Of a stretch of DNA of 31,833 nt, positions 24,886 to 31,833 are shown one piece after another. The notes beneath the pieces are model-generated. The model was not told the DNA's origin. It ran no database searches and saw nothing but the letters and a program-made list of their open reading frames with translations. The DNA is from Planctomycetota bacterium. Its GTDB lineage: Bacteria; Planctomycetota; Phycisphaerae; Tepidisphaerales; Tepidisphaeraceae. The DNA is taken from the NCBI GenBank assembly GCA_023417885.1, contig JAEZED010000193.1:1-31833 (forward strand). The letters run 5' to 3'. The position numbers and the translations under genes were made by a program. Numbering within the stretch: position 1 is the stretch's first letter; each line of letters opens with the position of its first letter.

Positions 24886-25761
24886 GTGAACGTCCGGCAT
24901 CTCGGCTTCCCGCTGCTGCGCGGCTACGCGCACATTGCCCCCACCGAACGCGGTGGCTACCGCCTCGCGCGGCTGGCGCGCCGGCTCGTGCCGCGCTCCC
25001 AGTGGCGTGGCGTCTTTACCACCGGCGACGGCGTGCGGCTGGCACTGGACCTTGCTACCTACCCCGACGTCGCGATGGCGGCCGGGGTCTACGAGTTGGA
25101 CACCGTCCGCCTCCTCCGCAAACTGCTGAGGCCGGGCATGCACTTCGTGGACGGCGGGGCGAACATCGGCTTCTTCTCCTGCCGCGCCGCCAGGCTCGTC
25201 GGGCCGACCGGACGGGTGGATGCCTTCGAGCCCGACCCGATCAACCGCAGGCGGTTCGAGGAGAACCTGGCGCGCAACGGCTTCGCCGAGGCCGTGCATG
25301 TCCACCCGCTGGCGATCTCCGATCGCGCCGAGACGCTGACCTTCCACCGCCCCGCCGCCGAGACGAAACGCAATCATGGCGAGACGAGCCGCTTCCCACC
25401 GCGCGACGTGCCGACAGAGGCATTCGAGGTCACGGCCGTTCGCCTCGACGAGGCGCTGGATCGCGTGCCCGACGTCGTGAAGCTGGACCTGGAGGGCTCC
25501 GAGCCGCTCGCGCTTGCCGGCGCGCGCGGCTGGATCGCGTCCGATCGTCCGCCGACCTGGATCGTCGAGCACAATCCGGAGGCAGGTGAGCGTGGCGGGT
25601 ATCGTCCGGGGGATGTGTGGCGCGCTCTGTCGGATGCCCGGCGATACACCTGCGCCTTCGTCGGCTCCATGCCGCAGCGACTATTGGGCACTCCGGAGGA
25701 CCTCGATGTGCTCGCGCGGCAGGGAAACCTCCTGTTCGTCCCGGTCCCGCCCCACCAGTAA
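24886..25761 (+). CDS. FkbM family methyltransferase (third copy)
   Basis: The protein has 291 residues. SAM motif I is HFVDGGANIGFFSCRAARL (Asp89 to Gly95), then VDAFEPDPINRRRF with the ribose-binding Glu, and DVVKLDLEGSEPLALAGA near 195 is the FkbM signature with Ser in place of Ala. It ends with a beta-rich segment (NLLFVPVP) as in other members. The start is GTG 24886 with no good ribosome binding site, 20 bases after the epimerase gene, so it is probably translated with it. This is the third methyltransferase of the family in the locus and the most distant from the other two. It probably methylates another site of the polysaccharide. Confidence 0.92.
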   Translation: MNVRHLGFPLLRGYAHIAPTERGGYRLARLARRLVPRSQWRGVFTTGDGVRLALDLATYPDVAMAAGVYELDTVRLLRKLLRPGMHFVDGGANIGFFSCRAARLVGPTGRVDAFEPDPINRRRFEENLARNGFAEAVHVHPLAISDRAETLTFHRPAAETKRNHGETSRFPPRDVPTEAFEVTAVRLDEALDRVPDVVKLDLEGSEPLALAGARGWIASDRPPTWIVEHNPEAGERGGYRPGDVWRALSDARRYTCAFVGSMPQRLLGTPEDLDVLARQGNLLFVPVPPHQ

Positions 25762-25856
25762 GGATCCGGATCAACGGTGGTCTGATCGTCCGCGATGCCG
25801 CAAAACGCAGCCCGCAGGCGGACGAAATGTCCGTTCGCGGTTGGCGCGGTGCAAGC

Positions 25857-25862
25857 TAAACT
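25857..25862 (+). promoter_or_regulatory. Possible -10 element before the RTX-protein gene
   Basis: TAAACT lies 39 bases before the start codon, so transcription would begin near 25869 and give a leader of about 30 bases containing GAGGAGG. A small hairpin, CGGAC (25819-25823) with GTCCG (25829-25833), lies just upstream where a -35 would be expected; no good -35 is seen. The string GCTAAACT plus GGGA is shared with 4144-4155. Confidence 0.3.
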
Positions 25863-25900
25863 CGGGACCGACAATGCCTTGGGATAGAGGAGGTTTCGAG

Positions 25901-28885
25901 ATGCTGACCCGGTCTCCGAGCGCTCAAGAACCGCTTCAGCGGCCCCTGCTGCCCGAGGCCCTCGAGCCACGCCGGTTGCTTGCCGCCGGAGATCTGAACA
26001 CCGCCTTCGGGGACGGCGGTCTGGTCAACCTCGACATCAGCGCAGAGCAGACTCAGGACCTGCGTGCAATCGAAGAACTGGCCGATGGCGATCTGCTCGT
26101 GGGCTCGCGCTTCTTCGAGTCGGGCATCGGGATCGAACACCTCATCCGGCTGAACCCAGACGGCAGCATCGACACCGCCTTCGGCACGGGCGGCTCGGTG
26201 GATCTGCCCGAGGACCAGGCAGTCGAGGCCAGCGGACTGATCACGTCGATCCACGCCCTGCCGGATGGCGACTTCCTCTACGTCCGGAGGAACAACGCCG
26301 GGATCGGGGGCGATGTCGTGCGCATGAACGGCGACGGGACGATCGACACCACCTTTGCCACGGATGGGCGAATCCGGATCTCCGCGTTTAACCCCGATGT
26401 CGCCCTGCTCCCCTCCGGCCAGATCGTCGTCGCCGGAGGATCGACCGTGCGCGTCTACGAGGCGGATGGCACGCCGCGGGGCGAGAACTTCGAGGCCGAC
26501 CTTCTGGACCTGGCCGACATCAGCACCTTCCGGCTGGGCGACGTCACGACGGACGGCGATGGCAACATCTACGTGGCTGGCGAGATGAAAGCCGAGCCCG
26601 ACCTCCGCGCCAGCGTCATCAAGCTCACGAATGAACTGGCTCTCGACGTCAACTACGGCGACAACGGCGAAGCGCGGCGGCAATTCTTCTCTGCCGATAT
26701 CTACTTCGTCACCTCGCTGGCGATCGACGCCGAAGGCCGCGCTGTCGTCGCGATCAACGAGGATGACTCGGTGAACGTGCTGGCTCGTTTCGATCCGGAC
26801 GGCGAGCTGGAGGTCGATGAGATTTTTCGCTTCACGGCGCCCTTCTTCTTCGGCGCCGAGAACGAGCTGACCCACGTACGCGTCCAGCCGGATGGGAAGA
26901 TCCTCGCCGGCGGCTACCTCAACGATGGGCTGGAGGAGTTACGGGCGGCGCTGGTGCGGATGGAGGGCGCGGGTCTCGACCCCACCTTCGGCGGCGACCC
27001 TGTTCCCGGCGAGCAGCAGTACACGTTCGACCGGCCCGAAGCGTTCCTCGCCGACATGACCATCACGAGGGACGGCGATCTCGTCGGCGTGGGCCGCCGC
27101 GTTCAGCACTTCCCCCACGAGGTCGAATCGATCGTCTTCAAGATCGATCTCGGTGACATCGGCACGTTCGCCGAGCTGGACGGCTCGTCGCTGCGCCTGA
27201 CCGGATCCTCCGGCGCCGACACCTTCACCTGGTCGAACGCCGAGATCGCCGGAGAGCCGGCGCTCACCTTCACGCGCTCCAACGGCGACGGCTCACTGAC
27301 GGCGACGTTCCTTCGCGACGAGCTTCAGGGCCTCGTCGTCGAGGGGATGGACGGCGATGACGTCGTCGACCTCGCAGGCCTGGACCTGCCCGCGACCCTG
27401 CTCGGGGGCGAGGGGAACGACACCCTGACCCACGACGGCGCCGCCGCCCGCCTCGAAGGCGGCGCGGGGAACGACACGCTTCGGAGCGGCGGCTTCGAAG
27501 ACGTGCTGCTCGGTGGCGATGGCGACGACTCCCTCTCCGCCGGCGCCGGTGCCGACACCCTGGAGGGCGGTGCGGGCAACGACACGCTCCTGGGAGGTGA
27601 CGGCGACGATCGTCTCGCCGGCGGCGCTGACGTGGACGCCCTGGTCGGTGGCGACGGCGCTGATGTGCTGGTGGTCGTGGACGGTGACGGCGACTTCACC
27701 GGGGACACCTTCGACGGCAGCGCGGGGCGCGACGTGCTCGACCTGTCCGCCCGCTCCGATGCGCTGTCACTGCAACTGGGCGGCAGCGGCGGAACGAACG
27801 CTGCAGGACTCGAGGAGATTTTGCTCGGAGAGGGGGACGATGACTTGGTCCTGCACGACGACGCCGGCGCCGGCGAGCTTCTGGTCAGGGCCGGCGACGG
27901 AGACGATCGCGTGGACGCCGGAGCGCGGACGGAGCCGGTGCGCCTCAGCGGCGGAGCGGGCGCCGATACGCTCATCGGCGGAAGCGCGAACGATGTGTTC
28001 CTGCCGGGCGCCGACGGCGGCGAGGGAGACCTGATCTCCGGCGGCGCCGGGCTCGACACGCTCGACTTCGCCTCGACCAGCGCGAACCTCGTCCTGGTGC
28101 GCGGCAGCGCGGGCGAGGCGGGCCCGACCATTCGGATCGATCAGGATGTCGAGATCGTCTGGGCGGGCAGCGGCGACGACCAACTCACCGGCTTCCTCCG
28201 CTCGCGCGGCGGCGCCGGCGACGACACGATCGTCGGTGCGGCCGACGAGGACTCCGCCATGTTCGGGGACGCGGGGAACGACCTGCTCACCAGCCTCTCG
28301 GGCGCAACGGCCGGCGATCGGCGCGGCGACTACCTCGACGGCGGTGACGGCAACGACACCCTTGAAGGCGGCGCCGGGATCGACACCTTCGCCGGCGGAA
28401 ACGGGGACGACACCTTCACCGACGACGGCGGGGAGAACGTGATGAGCTTCGCCGGCGTCGTCAGCAATGCCGGCGTCGGCGTCAGCATCGATCTCGCCAA
28501 CCGCAGCGGCACGTTCACCGCAGGCGACGGGAGCAAGACCCTCGACGACGTGCTCATCGTCGACGTCGTCGGCACGCAATACGCCGACGAGATCCGCGGC
28601 AACGAGCTGGCGAACTACCTCGTCGGCGGCAATGGAGACGACACGCTCTTCGGCGGCGCCGGCAAGGACGTCCTCCTTGGCGGTGCCGGCAGCGATCACC
28701 TCGACGGCGGAGACGATTTCGACCTCCTGCTGGCCGACGGCGACACGGGGGACGAGAGCCCGGTCTTCGGCGATACGTTCGTCGGCGGCCCGGGCTTCGA
28801 TCGCGCGCTGGGTGACGAGGATGACGAGCGTGAGGACGTCGAGGCGTTCTACACGTCTCTGGCGAGCCTGCTGTCGGAGCTTTGA
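25901..28885 (+). CDS. LEPR-XLL surface protein with delta-60 repeats and RTX-like Ca2+-binding repeats
   Basis: The protein has 994 residues; the ATG at 25901 has GAGGAGG seven bases upstream. The LEPRRLLAAGD motif at about 20-30 is the planctomycete LEPR-XLL signature. No classic hydrophobic signal peptide precedes it, as is usual for these proteins. Residues about 30-420 carry delta-60-type repeats of the form LNPDGSIDTAFGTGG, probably a beta-propeller. Residues about 425-500 are a linking beta domain. From residue 501 nonapeptide repeats of the form GGxGNDTL bind Ca2+ and fold as a parallel beta-roll outside the cell. The protein ends in an acidic tail and FYTSLASLLSEL. It is probably a secreted or surface adhesin-like protein. 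It is a paralogue of the gene at 30493 over the first 420 residues. Confidence 0.9.
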   Translation: MLTRSPSAQEPLQRPLLPEALEPRRLLAAGDLNTAFGDGGLVNLDISAEQTQDLRAIEELADGDLLVGSRFFESGIGIEHLIRLNPDGSIDTAFGTGGSVDLPEDQAVEASGLITSIHALPDGDFLYVRRNNAGIGGDVVRMNGDGTIDTTFATDGRIRISAFNPDVALLPSGQIVVAGGSTVRVYEADGTPRGENFEADLLDLADISTFRLGDVTTDGDGNIYVAGEMKAEPDLRASVIKLTNELALDVNYGDNGEARRQFFSADIYFVTSLAIDAEGRAVVAINEDDSVNVLARFDPDGELEVDEIFRFTAPFFFGAENELTHVRVQPDGKILAGGYLNDGLEELRAALVRMEGAGLDPTFGGDPVPGEQQYTFDRPEAFLADMTITRDGDLVGVGRRVQHFPHEVESIVFKIDLGDIGTFAELDGSSLRLTGSSGADTFTWSNAEIAGEPALTFTRSNGDGSLTATFLRDELQGLVVEGMDGDDVVDLAGLDLPATLLGGEGNDTLTHDGAAARLEGGAGNDTLRSGGFEDVLLGGDGDDSLSAGAGADTLEGGAGNDTLLGGDGDDRLAGGADVDALVGGDGADVLVVVDGDGDFTGDTFDGSAGRDVLDLSARSDALSLQLGGSGGTNAAGLEEILLGEGDDDLVLHDDAGAGELLVRAGDGDDRVDAGARTEPVRLSGGAGADTLIGGSANDVFLPGADGGEGDLISGGAGLDTLDFASTSANLVLVRGSAGEAGPTIRIDQDVEIVWAGSGDDQLTGFLRSRGGAGDDTIVGAADEDSAMFGDAGNDLLTSLSGATAGDRRGDYLDGGDGNDTLEGGAGIDTFAGGNGDDTFTDDGGENVMSFAGVVSNAGVGVSIDLANRSGTFTAGDGSKTLDDVLIVDVVGTQYADEIRGNELANYLVGGNGDDTLFGGAGKDVLLGGAGSDHLDGGDDFDLLLADGDTGDESPVFGDTFVGGPGFDRALGDEDDEREDVEAFYTSLASLLSEL
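27401..27670 (+). repeat. RTX-like nonapeptide repeat block 1
   Basis: About eight units of the type LGGEGNDTL, EGGAGNDTL, LGGDGDDSL and LGGDGDDRL are encoded in residues 501-590 of the surface protein. The GGxGxD core is the Ca2+-binding RTX pattern. A shorter, weaker group follows at about 27946-28068. Confidence 0.85.
28204..28745 (+). repeat. RTX-like nonapeptide repeat block 2 (interrupted)
   Basis: Units such as GGAGDDTIV, GGDGNDTLE, GGAGIDTFA, GGNGDDTLF, GGAGKDVLL and GGAGSDHLD occur in two groups, separated at about 28430-28615 by a non-repeat segment with SFAGVVSNAGVGVSIDL. This split arrangement is common in hemolysin-type Ca2+-binding proteins. Confidence 0.8.
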
Positions 28886-28892
28886 CGCGCCA

Positions 28893-30278
28893 TCAGGCTT
28901 TGACGACGTTGCCGCCCATACCGTCCAGCGCGTTCCGCGTGTCGACGATCAGGCTGGCGTGCTGCGCCACCGCGGCCCAGTCGATGGCGCTGTGATTGGT
29001 GGAGACGAGCACGCAGTCGTAACCCGCCAGCGTCTCGGGCGTGAGGGCGACGCTCTTCTTGCCCAGGTTGCCCCAGGTACGCATGTAGTGCGTCTCGGGC
29101 ACATGCGGGTCGTGGTAATCGACCTGAGCGCCCAGGTGCTCCAGCTTCTCGATCAACTCGAAGCTCGGACTCTCGCGGACGTCGTCGACATCCGGCTTGT
29201 ACGCCAGGCCCAGGATGAGTACACGGCTCCCCTTCACCGCCTTCCCCTGCCCGTTGAGCGCCAGCATCGTGCGGTTGACGACGTAGTCCGGCATGGAGTG
29301 GTTGATCTCGCCCGCCAGCTCGATGAAGCGCGTCGAGAAGCCGTACTCGCGGGCCTTCCACGTCAGGTAGAACGGATCGATGGGGATGCAGTGCCCCCCG
29401 AGCCCGGGGCCCGGGTAGAACGCCTGGAAACCGAACGGCTTGGTCTTCGCCGCCGCCACCACCTGCCAGATGTCGATCCCCATCGCCTCCAGCACGACCT
29501 TCATCTCGTTCACCAGGGCGATGTTCACCGCCCGGTAGATGTTCTCCAGCAGCTTGGCCGCCTCCGCCACTTCCGCCGACTCCACCAGGACGATCTCGGC
29601 GCGGATGGCCTTGCGGTAGAGCAGGGCCGCCAACTCGCCTGACACCGGGTCGATCCCCCCCACCAGCTTCGGAATGGTGGCCGTGGAGAAGTTCTTGCTG
29701 CCGGGATCCTCGCGCTCGGGTGAATAGGCGACGAAGACGTTCTCGCCGCAGCGATACCCCTTCTGCTCGAACTTCGGGAGCATGATCTCCCGCGTGGTTC
29801 GCGGATAGGTGCTGCTCTCAAGGACGACAAGCTGTCCTTCCCGCAGCGTCTCTGCGACGTCCTGGGCGCTGTTCTCGACGTAGGCCAGGTCCGGTTCGTT
29901 GTGCTTGCCGAGCGGCGTGGGCACGCAGGAGAGCACGACATCGCACTCTCCGAGCCGGCTGACATCGCTGGTGGCTGAAAATCGCTCCGGGGCCCGCTTC
30001 TGGAGGTCGCTGACGAGGTTCGCCCCGAGATGCTTCAGATAGTTTTCACCCCGCTCTAACGCCTCGATCTTCCGCGGGTCTTTGTCAAACCCGATAACCG
30101 GGAACCCCGCCTCGTGGAAGGCCGCCAACAGCGGCAATCCGACGTACCCCAGCCCCACGACCCCCACCACTGCCGTCGCGCGCTCGATGCGCTCTCGAAG
30201 CCGCTCAGCGGCCGGGGAGAGGGGTTCGGCTGACTTGGAGGCAGGGGCGACGCGATTGACTGACGCGATGGCAGACAT
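28893..30278 (-). CDS. UDP-N-acetyl-hexosamine 6-dehydrogenase (WbpA/TviB-like)
   Basis: The protein has 461 residues and three-part nucleotide-sugar dehydrogenase structure. The NAD site is Gly42, Gly44 and Gly47 (VVGVVGLGYVGLPL). The catalytic cysteine is Cys297 in PGPGLGGHCIPIDPFYL, and the UDP-binding domain follows with ILGLAYKPDVDDVRESPS. The PFGFQAFYPGPGLGGHCIP version of the active site is typical of the branch acting on UDP-GlcNAc. The enzyme oxidises C6 to a carboxylate, giving UDP-GlcNAcA, which the TviC-like epimerase could turn into UDP-GalNAcA. I start at ATG 30278; an ATG 16 codons earlier (30326) is possible. TATGCT and TTTACT (30288-30315, minus strand, 16-base spacer) could be a promoter, but would leave almost no leader. 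It converges on the RTX gene with a 7-base gap. Confidence 0.92.
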   Translation of the reverse strand: MSAIASVNRVAPASKSAEPLSPAAERLRERIERATAVVGVVGLGYVGLPLLAAFHEAGFPVIGFDKDPRKIEALERGENYLKHLGANLVSDLQKRAPERFSATSDVSRLGECDVVLSCVPTPLGKHNEPDLAYVENSAQDVAETLREGQLVVLESSTYPRTTREIMLPKFEQKGYRCGENVFVAYSPEREDPGSKNFSTATIPKLVGGIDPVSGELAALLYRKAIRAEIVLVESAEVAEAAKLLENIYRAVNIALVNEMKVVLEAMGIDIWQVVAAAKTKPFGFQAFYPGPGLGGHCIPIDPFYLTWKAREYGFSTRFIELAGEINHSMPDYVVNRTMLALNGQGKAVKGSRVLILGLAYKPDVDDVRESPSFELIEKLEHLGAQVDYHDPHVPETHYMRTWGNLGKKSVALTPETLAGYDCVLVSTNHSAIDWAAVAQHASLIVDTRNALDGMGGNVVKA

Positions 30279-30492
30279 GTGCGCGGAAGCATACGACAAA
30301 GACGCGCACAGTAAAGCGAGTTGCATTTACCGGTATCCAGATCGTTTCCCCCGTTTGGCGGCTGTCGAAGTTATCGGAGCGAGTTAGCCTCCTGATCACC
30401 GCCCAGGCCGCCGCGGCTCCCCGCCGCGGTACCCGGTTTGTCTGTATGTGCGGGCTCCGTCCGCCATTCCAGCACGCTTAAGACTCAACTGC

Positions 30493-31833
30493 ATGTCGAT
30501 GTTCCCCCCCACTGCGCCCGTTCCCGTCGAACCCCTTGAGGCGCGCCGCCTGCTGGCGGCGGGTGATCTCGTCTCCAGCTTCGGAACCGACGGATCCGTC
30601 ACGTTCACCCTCGACGGCCAGGAGGTTCAGTCTCTCCTCTCCGTCGCCGAGACCAGTGACGGCGACATTGTCGCCAGCGGCTTCTCCTCCTCCGTCGACG
30701 GTTCCACGGTGATCGACGCCATCGCGCGGCTGAACGCCGACGGTTCGTTCGACACCGGCTTCGACGGCGACGGCATCCTCCACCTGCCCGAGGACGGCGC
30801 GGTCAGCGGCTTCGTGCGCGACGTCCTGGCACTGCCCGAGGGCGACGTGCTCTACGCGCGCCGCTCCCAGAGCGGGATCGGCGGAGAGGTGACCCGCCTG
30901 AACCCGGACGGCACGGTCGACCCGGGCTTCGGCACCGACGGAACGGTATCGACCCCCGGCTTCGGCCCGAGCCTGGCATTGCTCCCCGGCGGGGACATCG
31001 TGATCGCCGGCGGCTCAACCGTGCAGGTTCGCGGCCAGGACGGGTCGCTGAAGAACCAGGTGGACCTGCTGGACCTCGCCGGCATCAGCTCGTTTACGTT
31101 CGCCGATGTCGACACCGACGCCGCCGGCAACATCTACGTGGCGGGCAACGTCCAGGAGACGGGCGATGCGCGCGCCAGCGTGTTCAAGCTGGGGAGCGAC
31201 CTGGCGCTGGTGACCGCTTATGGCGACGGCGGCGAAGCGCGGCGCGGCTACTTCAGCCTCGACGTCTTCAACGTGCAGACGGTGGACGTGGACAGCCAGG
31301 GCCGCGCCGTGGTCGCGGTCAACGAGGACGACAGCGAGAACACGCTGATCCGCTTTACCGCCGACGGCGCCGTCGATCTGGACCAGCCCTTCCGCTTCGA
31401 CAGTGACGCGGGGGCGAGCGAGGAGAACGAACTGATTCGGGCGGCCGCGCAGCCGGATGGGAAGATCATGCTCGGGGGCTTCTTCGCAAGGTCGGTCATC
31501 GACAAGGACGCGGGGCTTGCGCGCCTGAACGGGGACGGTTCCCCGGACGGCGCCTTCGGCGGCGATCCCGCGCCAGGCCAGCAGGCTTACAGCTTCGGCA
31601 CGGAGGAGGTGAACTTCTCCGACTTCACGATCACTGAGGACGGCGACCTGATCGCCGTCGGCCAGCGCATCGACAACCCGGGCTTCAACGTCGACGTCGT
31701 CGTCTTCAAGGTCGACCTCGGCGACATCGGCCAGGATGACGGCGGCGGCGGCGGCGGTGACGGAGGCGGCGATGGTGGTGGTGACGGCGGCGGCGGCGAT
31801 GGTGGTGGTGGTGATGGTGGCGGTGACGGCGGC
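30493..31833 (+). CDS. LEPR-XLL surface protein with delta-60 repeats (partial, runs off the window)
   Basis: The frame is open from ATG 30493 (or ATG 30499) to the window end, 447 codons without a stop. VEPLEARRLLAAGD near the start is the LEPR-XLL signature with Ala for Pro. The next 400 residues carry delta-60 repeats (LNADGSFDTGFDGDG, LNPDGTVDPGFGTDG, AQPDGKIMLGG) and align residue for residue with the protein at 25901 as far as VFKVDLGDIG at about residue 413. There the two part: this one goes into a Gly/Asp-rich tract, which may be a linker to further domains beyond the edge. No clear ribosome binding site is seen. It is probably secreted or exposed on the surface. Start confidence is moderate; the gene itself is certain. 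Confidence 0.88.
   Translation, partial: MSMFPPTAPVPVEPLEARRLLAAGDLVSSFGTDGSVTFTLDGQEVQSLLSVAETSDGDIVASGFSSSVDGSTVIDAIARLNADGSFDTGFDGDGILHLPEDGAVSGFVRDVLALPEGDVLYARRSQSGIGGEVTRLNPDGTVDPGFGTDGTVSTPGFGPSLALLPGGDIVIAGGSTVQVRGQDGSLKNQVDLLDLAGISSFTFADVDTDAAGNIYVAGNVQETGDARASVFKLGSDLALVTAYGDGGEARRGYFSLDVFNVQTVDVDSQGRAVVAVNEDDSENTLIRFTADGAVDLDQPFRFDSDAGASEENELIRAAAQPDGKIMLGGFFARSVIDKDAGLARLNGDGSPDGAFGGDPAPGQQAYSFGTEEVNFSDFTITEDGDLIAVGQRIDNPGFNVDVVVFKVDLGDIGQDDGGGGGGDGGGDGGGDGGGGDGGGGDGGGDGG
31738..31833 (+). repeat. Low-complexity Gly/Asp tract
   Basis: The last 96 bases are built almost only of GGC, GGT, GGA, GAT and GAC codons, encoding a Gly-rich run with regular single Asp. The tract continues past the window. 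It is probably a flexible linker, possibly Ca2+-binding, and is prone to slippage and length change. Confidence 0.85.

Noticed and set aside
27401..28745. DNA tandem repeat or CRISPR-like array suggested by recurring GGCGGCGC and GACGAC words
   Set aside because: The repetition follows the 27-base period of RTX nonapeptides inside one reading frame and has no spacers.
1..31833. tRNA or rRNA genes, transposases, integrases, attachment sites or plasmid origins
   Set aside because: I looked for characteristic motifs, flanking repeats and protein signatures and saw none; a covariance search was not possible.

Overview
The window is GC-rich bacterial DNA, most probably from a planctomycete (Planctomycetota) and perhaps from the Phycisphaerae. 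The main clue is a pair of large surface-type proteins that begin with the N-terminal LEPR-XLL signature (LEPRRLLAAGD and LEARRLLAAGD). That signature is characteristic of secreted or surface planctomycete proteins. The placement comes from motifs, not from a database search. I saw no rRNA, tRNA, CRISPR array, transposase or integrase.

Left part (1-4622): a small hypothetical protein with a CxxCxxC cluster; a 1.26 kb stretch with no convincing gene; a single-domain PilZ (c-di-GMP receptor) protein; a divergent asparagine-synthase-like protein without the glutaminase cysteine; a 385-base gap holding a candidate small RNA with a good intrinsic terminator; and a HINT-type HIT hydrolase.

Middle-left part (4781-10972): five co-directional genes form what looks like an energised envelope module. 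They are a membrane-anchored von Willebrand A protein with a complete MIDAS, an ExbB/TolQ proton-channel subunit, two ExbD/TolR subunits, and a 958-residue exported helical-repeat (TPR-like) protein. The second ExbD carries Asn where the family has its proton-binding transmembrane Asp. No TonB, TolA or OmpA-type partner is next to it. This is the best candidate in the window for a poorly described system.

Right part (11155-30278): a surface polysaccharide locus. A tightly coupled forward operon encodes a Wzx-type flippase, an FkbM methyltransferase, a GT2 glycosyltransferase, a second FkbM, an exostosin (GT47-like) glycosyltransferase and a Wzy-like polymerase. Further on are three GT4 glycosyltransferases, a stand-alone WcaF-type acetyltransferase, a fused GT2-acetyltransferase, a WbpP/TviC-like UDP-sugar epimerase, a third FkbM, and a WbpA/TviB-like UDP-HexNAc dehydrogenase. 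Together they suggest a polymer containing N-acetyl-hexosaminuronic acid, decorated with methyl and acetyl groups. No priming transferase and no Wza/Wzc export proteins are visible, so they would lie outside the window or be replaced.

Two paralogous delta-60-repeat proteins flank the dehydrogenase. The first ends in RTX-like Ca2+-binding nonapeptides. The second is cut by the window edge inside a Gly/Asp-rich tract. They may be surface proteins that work with the polysaccharide layer. That link is inferred from proximity only.
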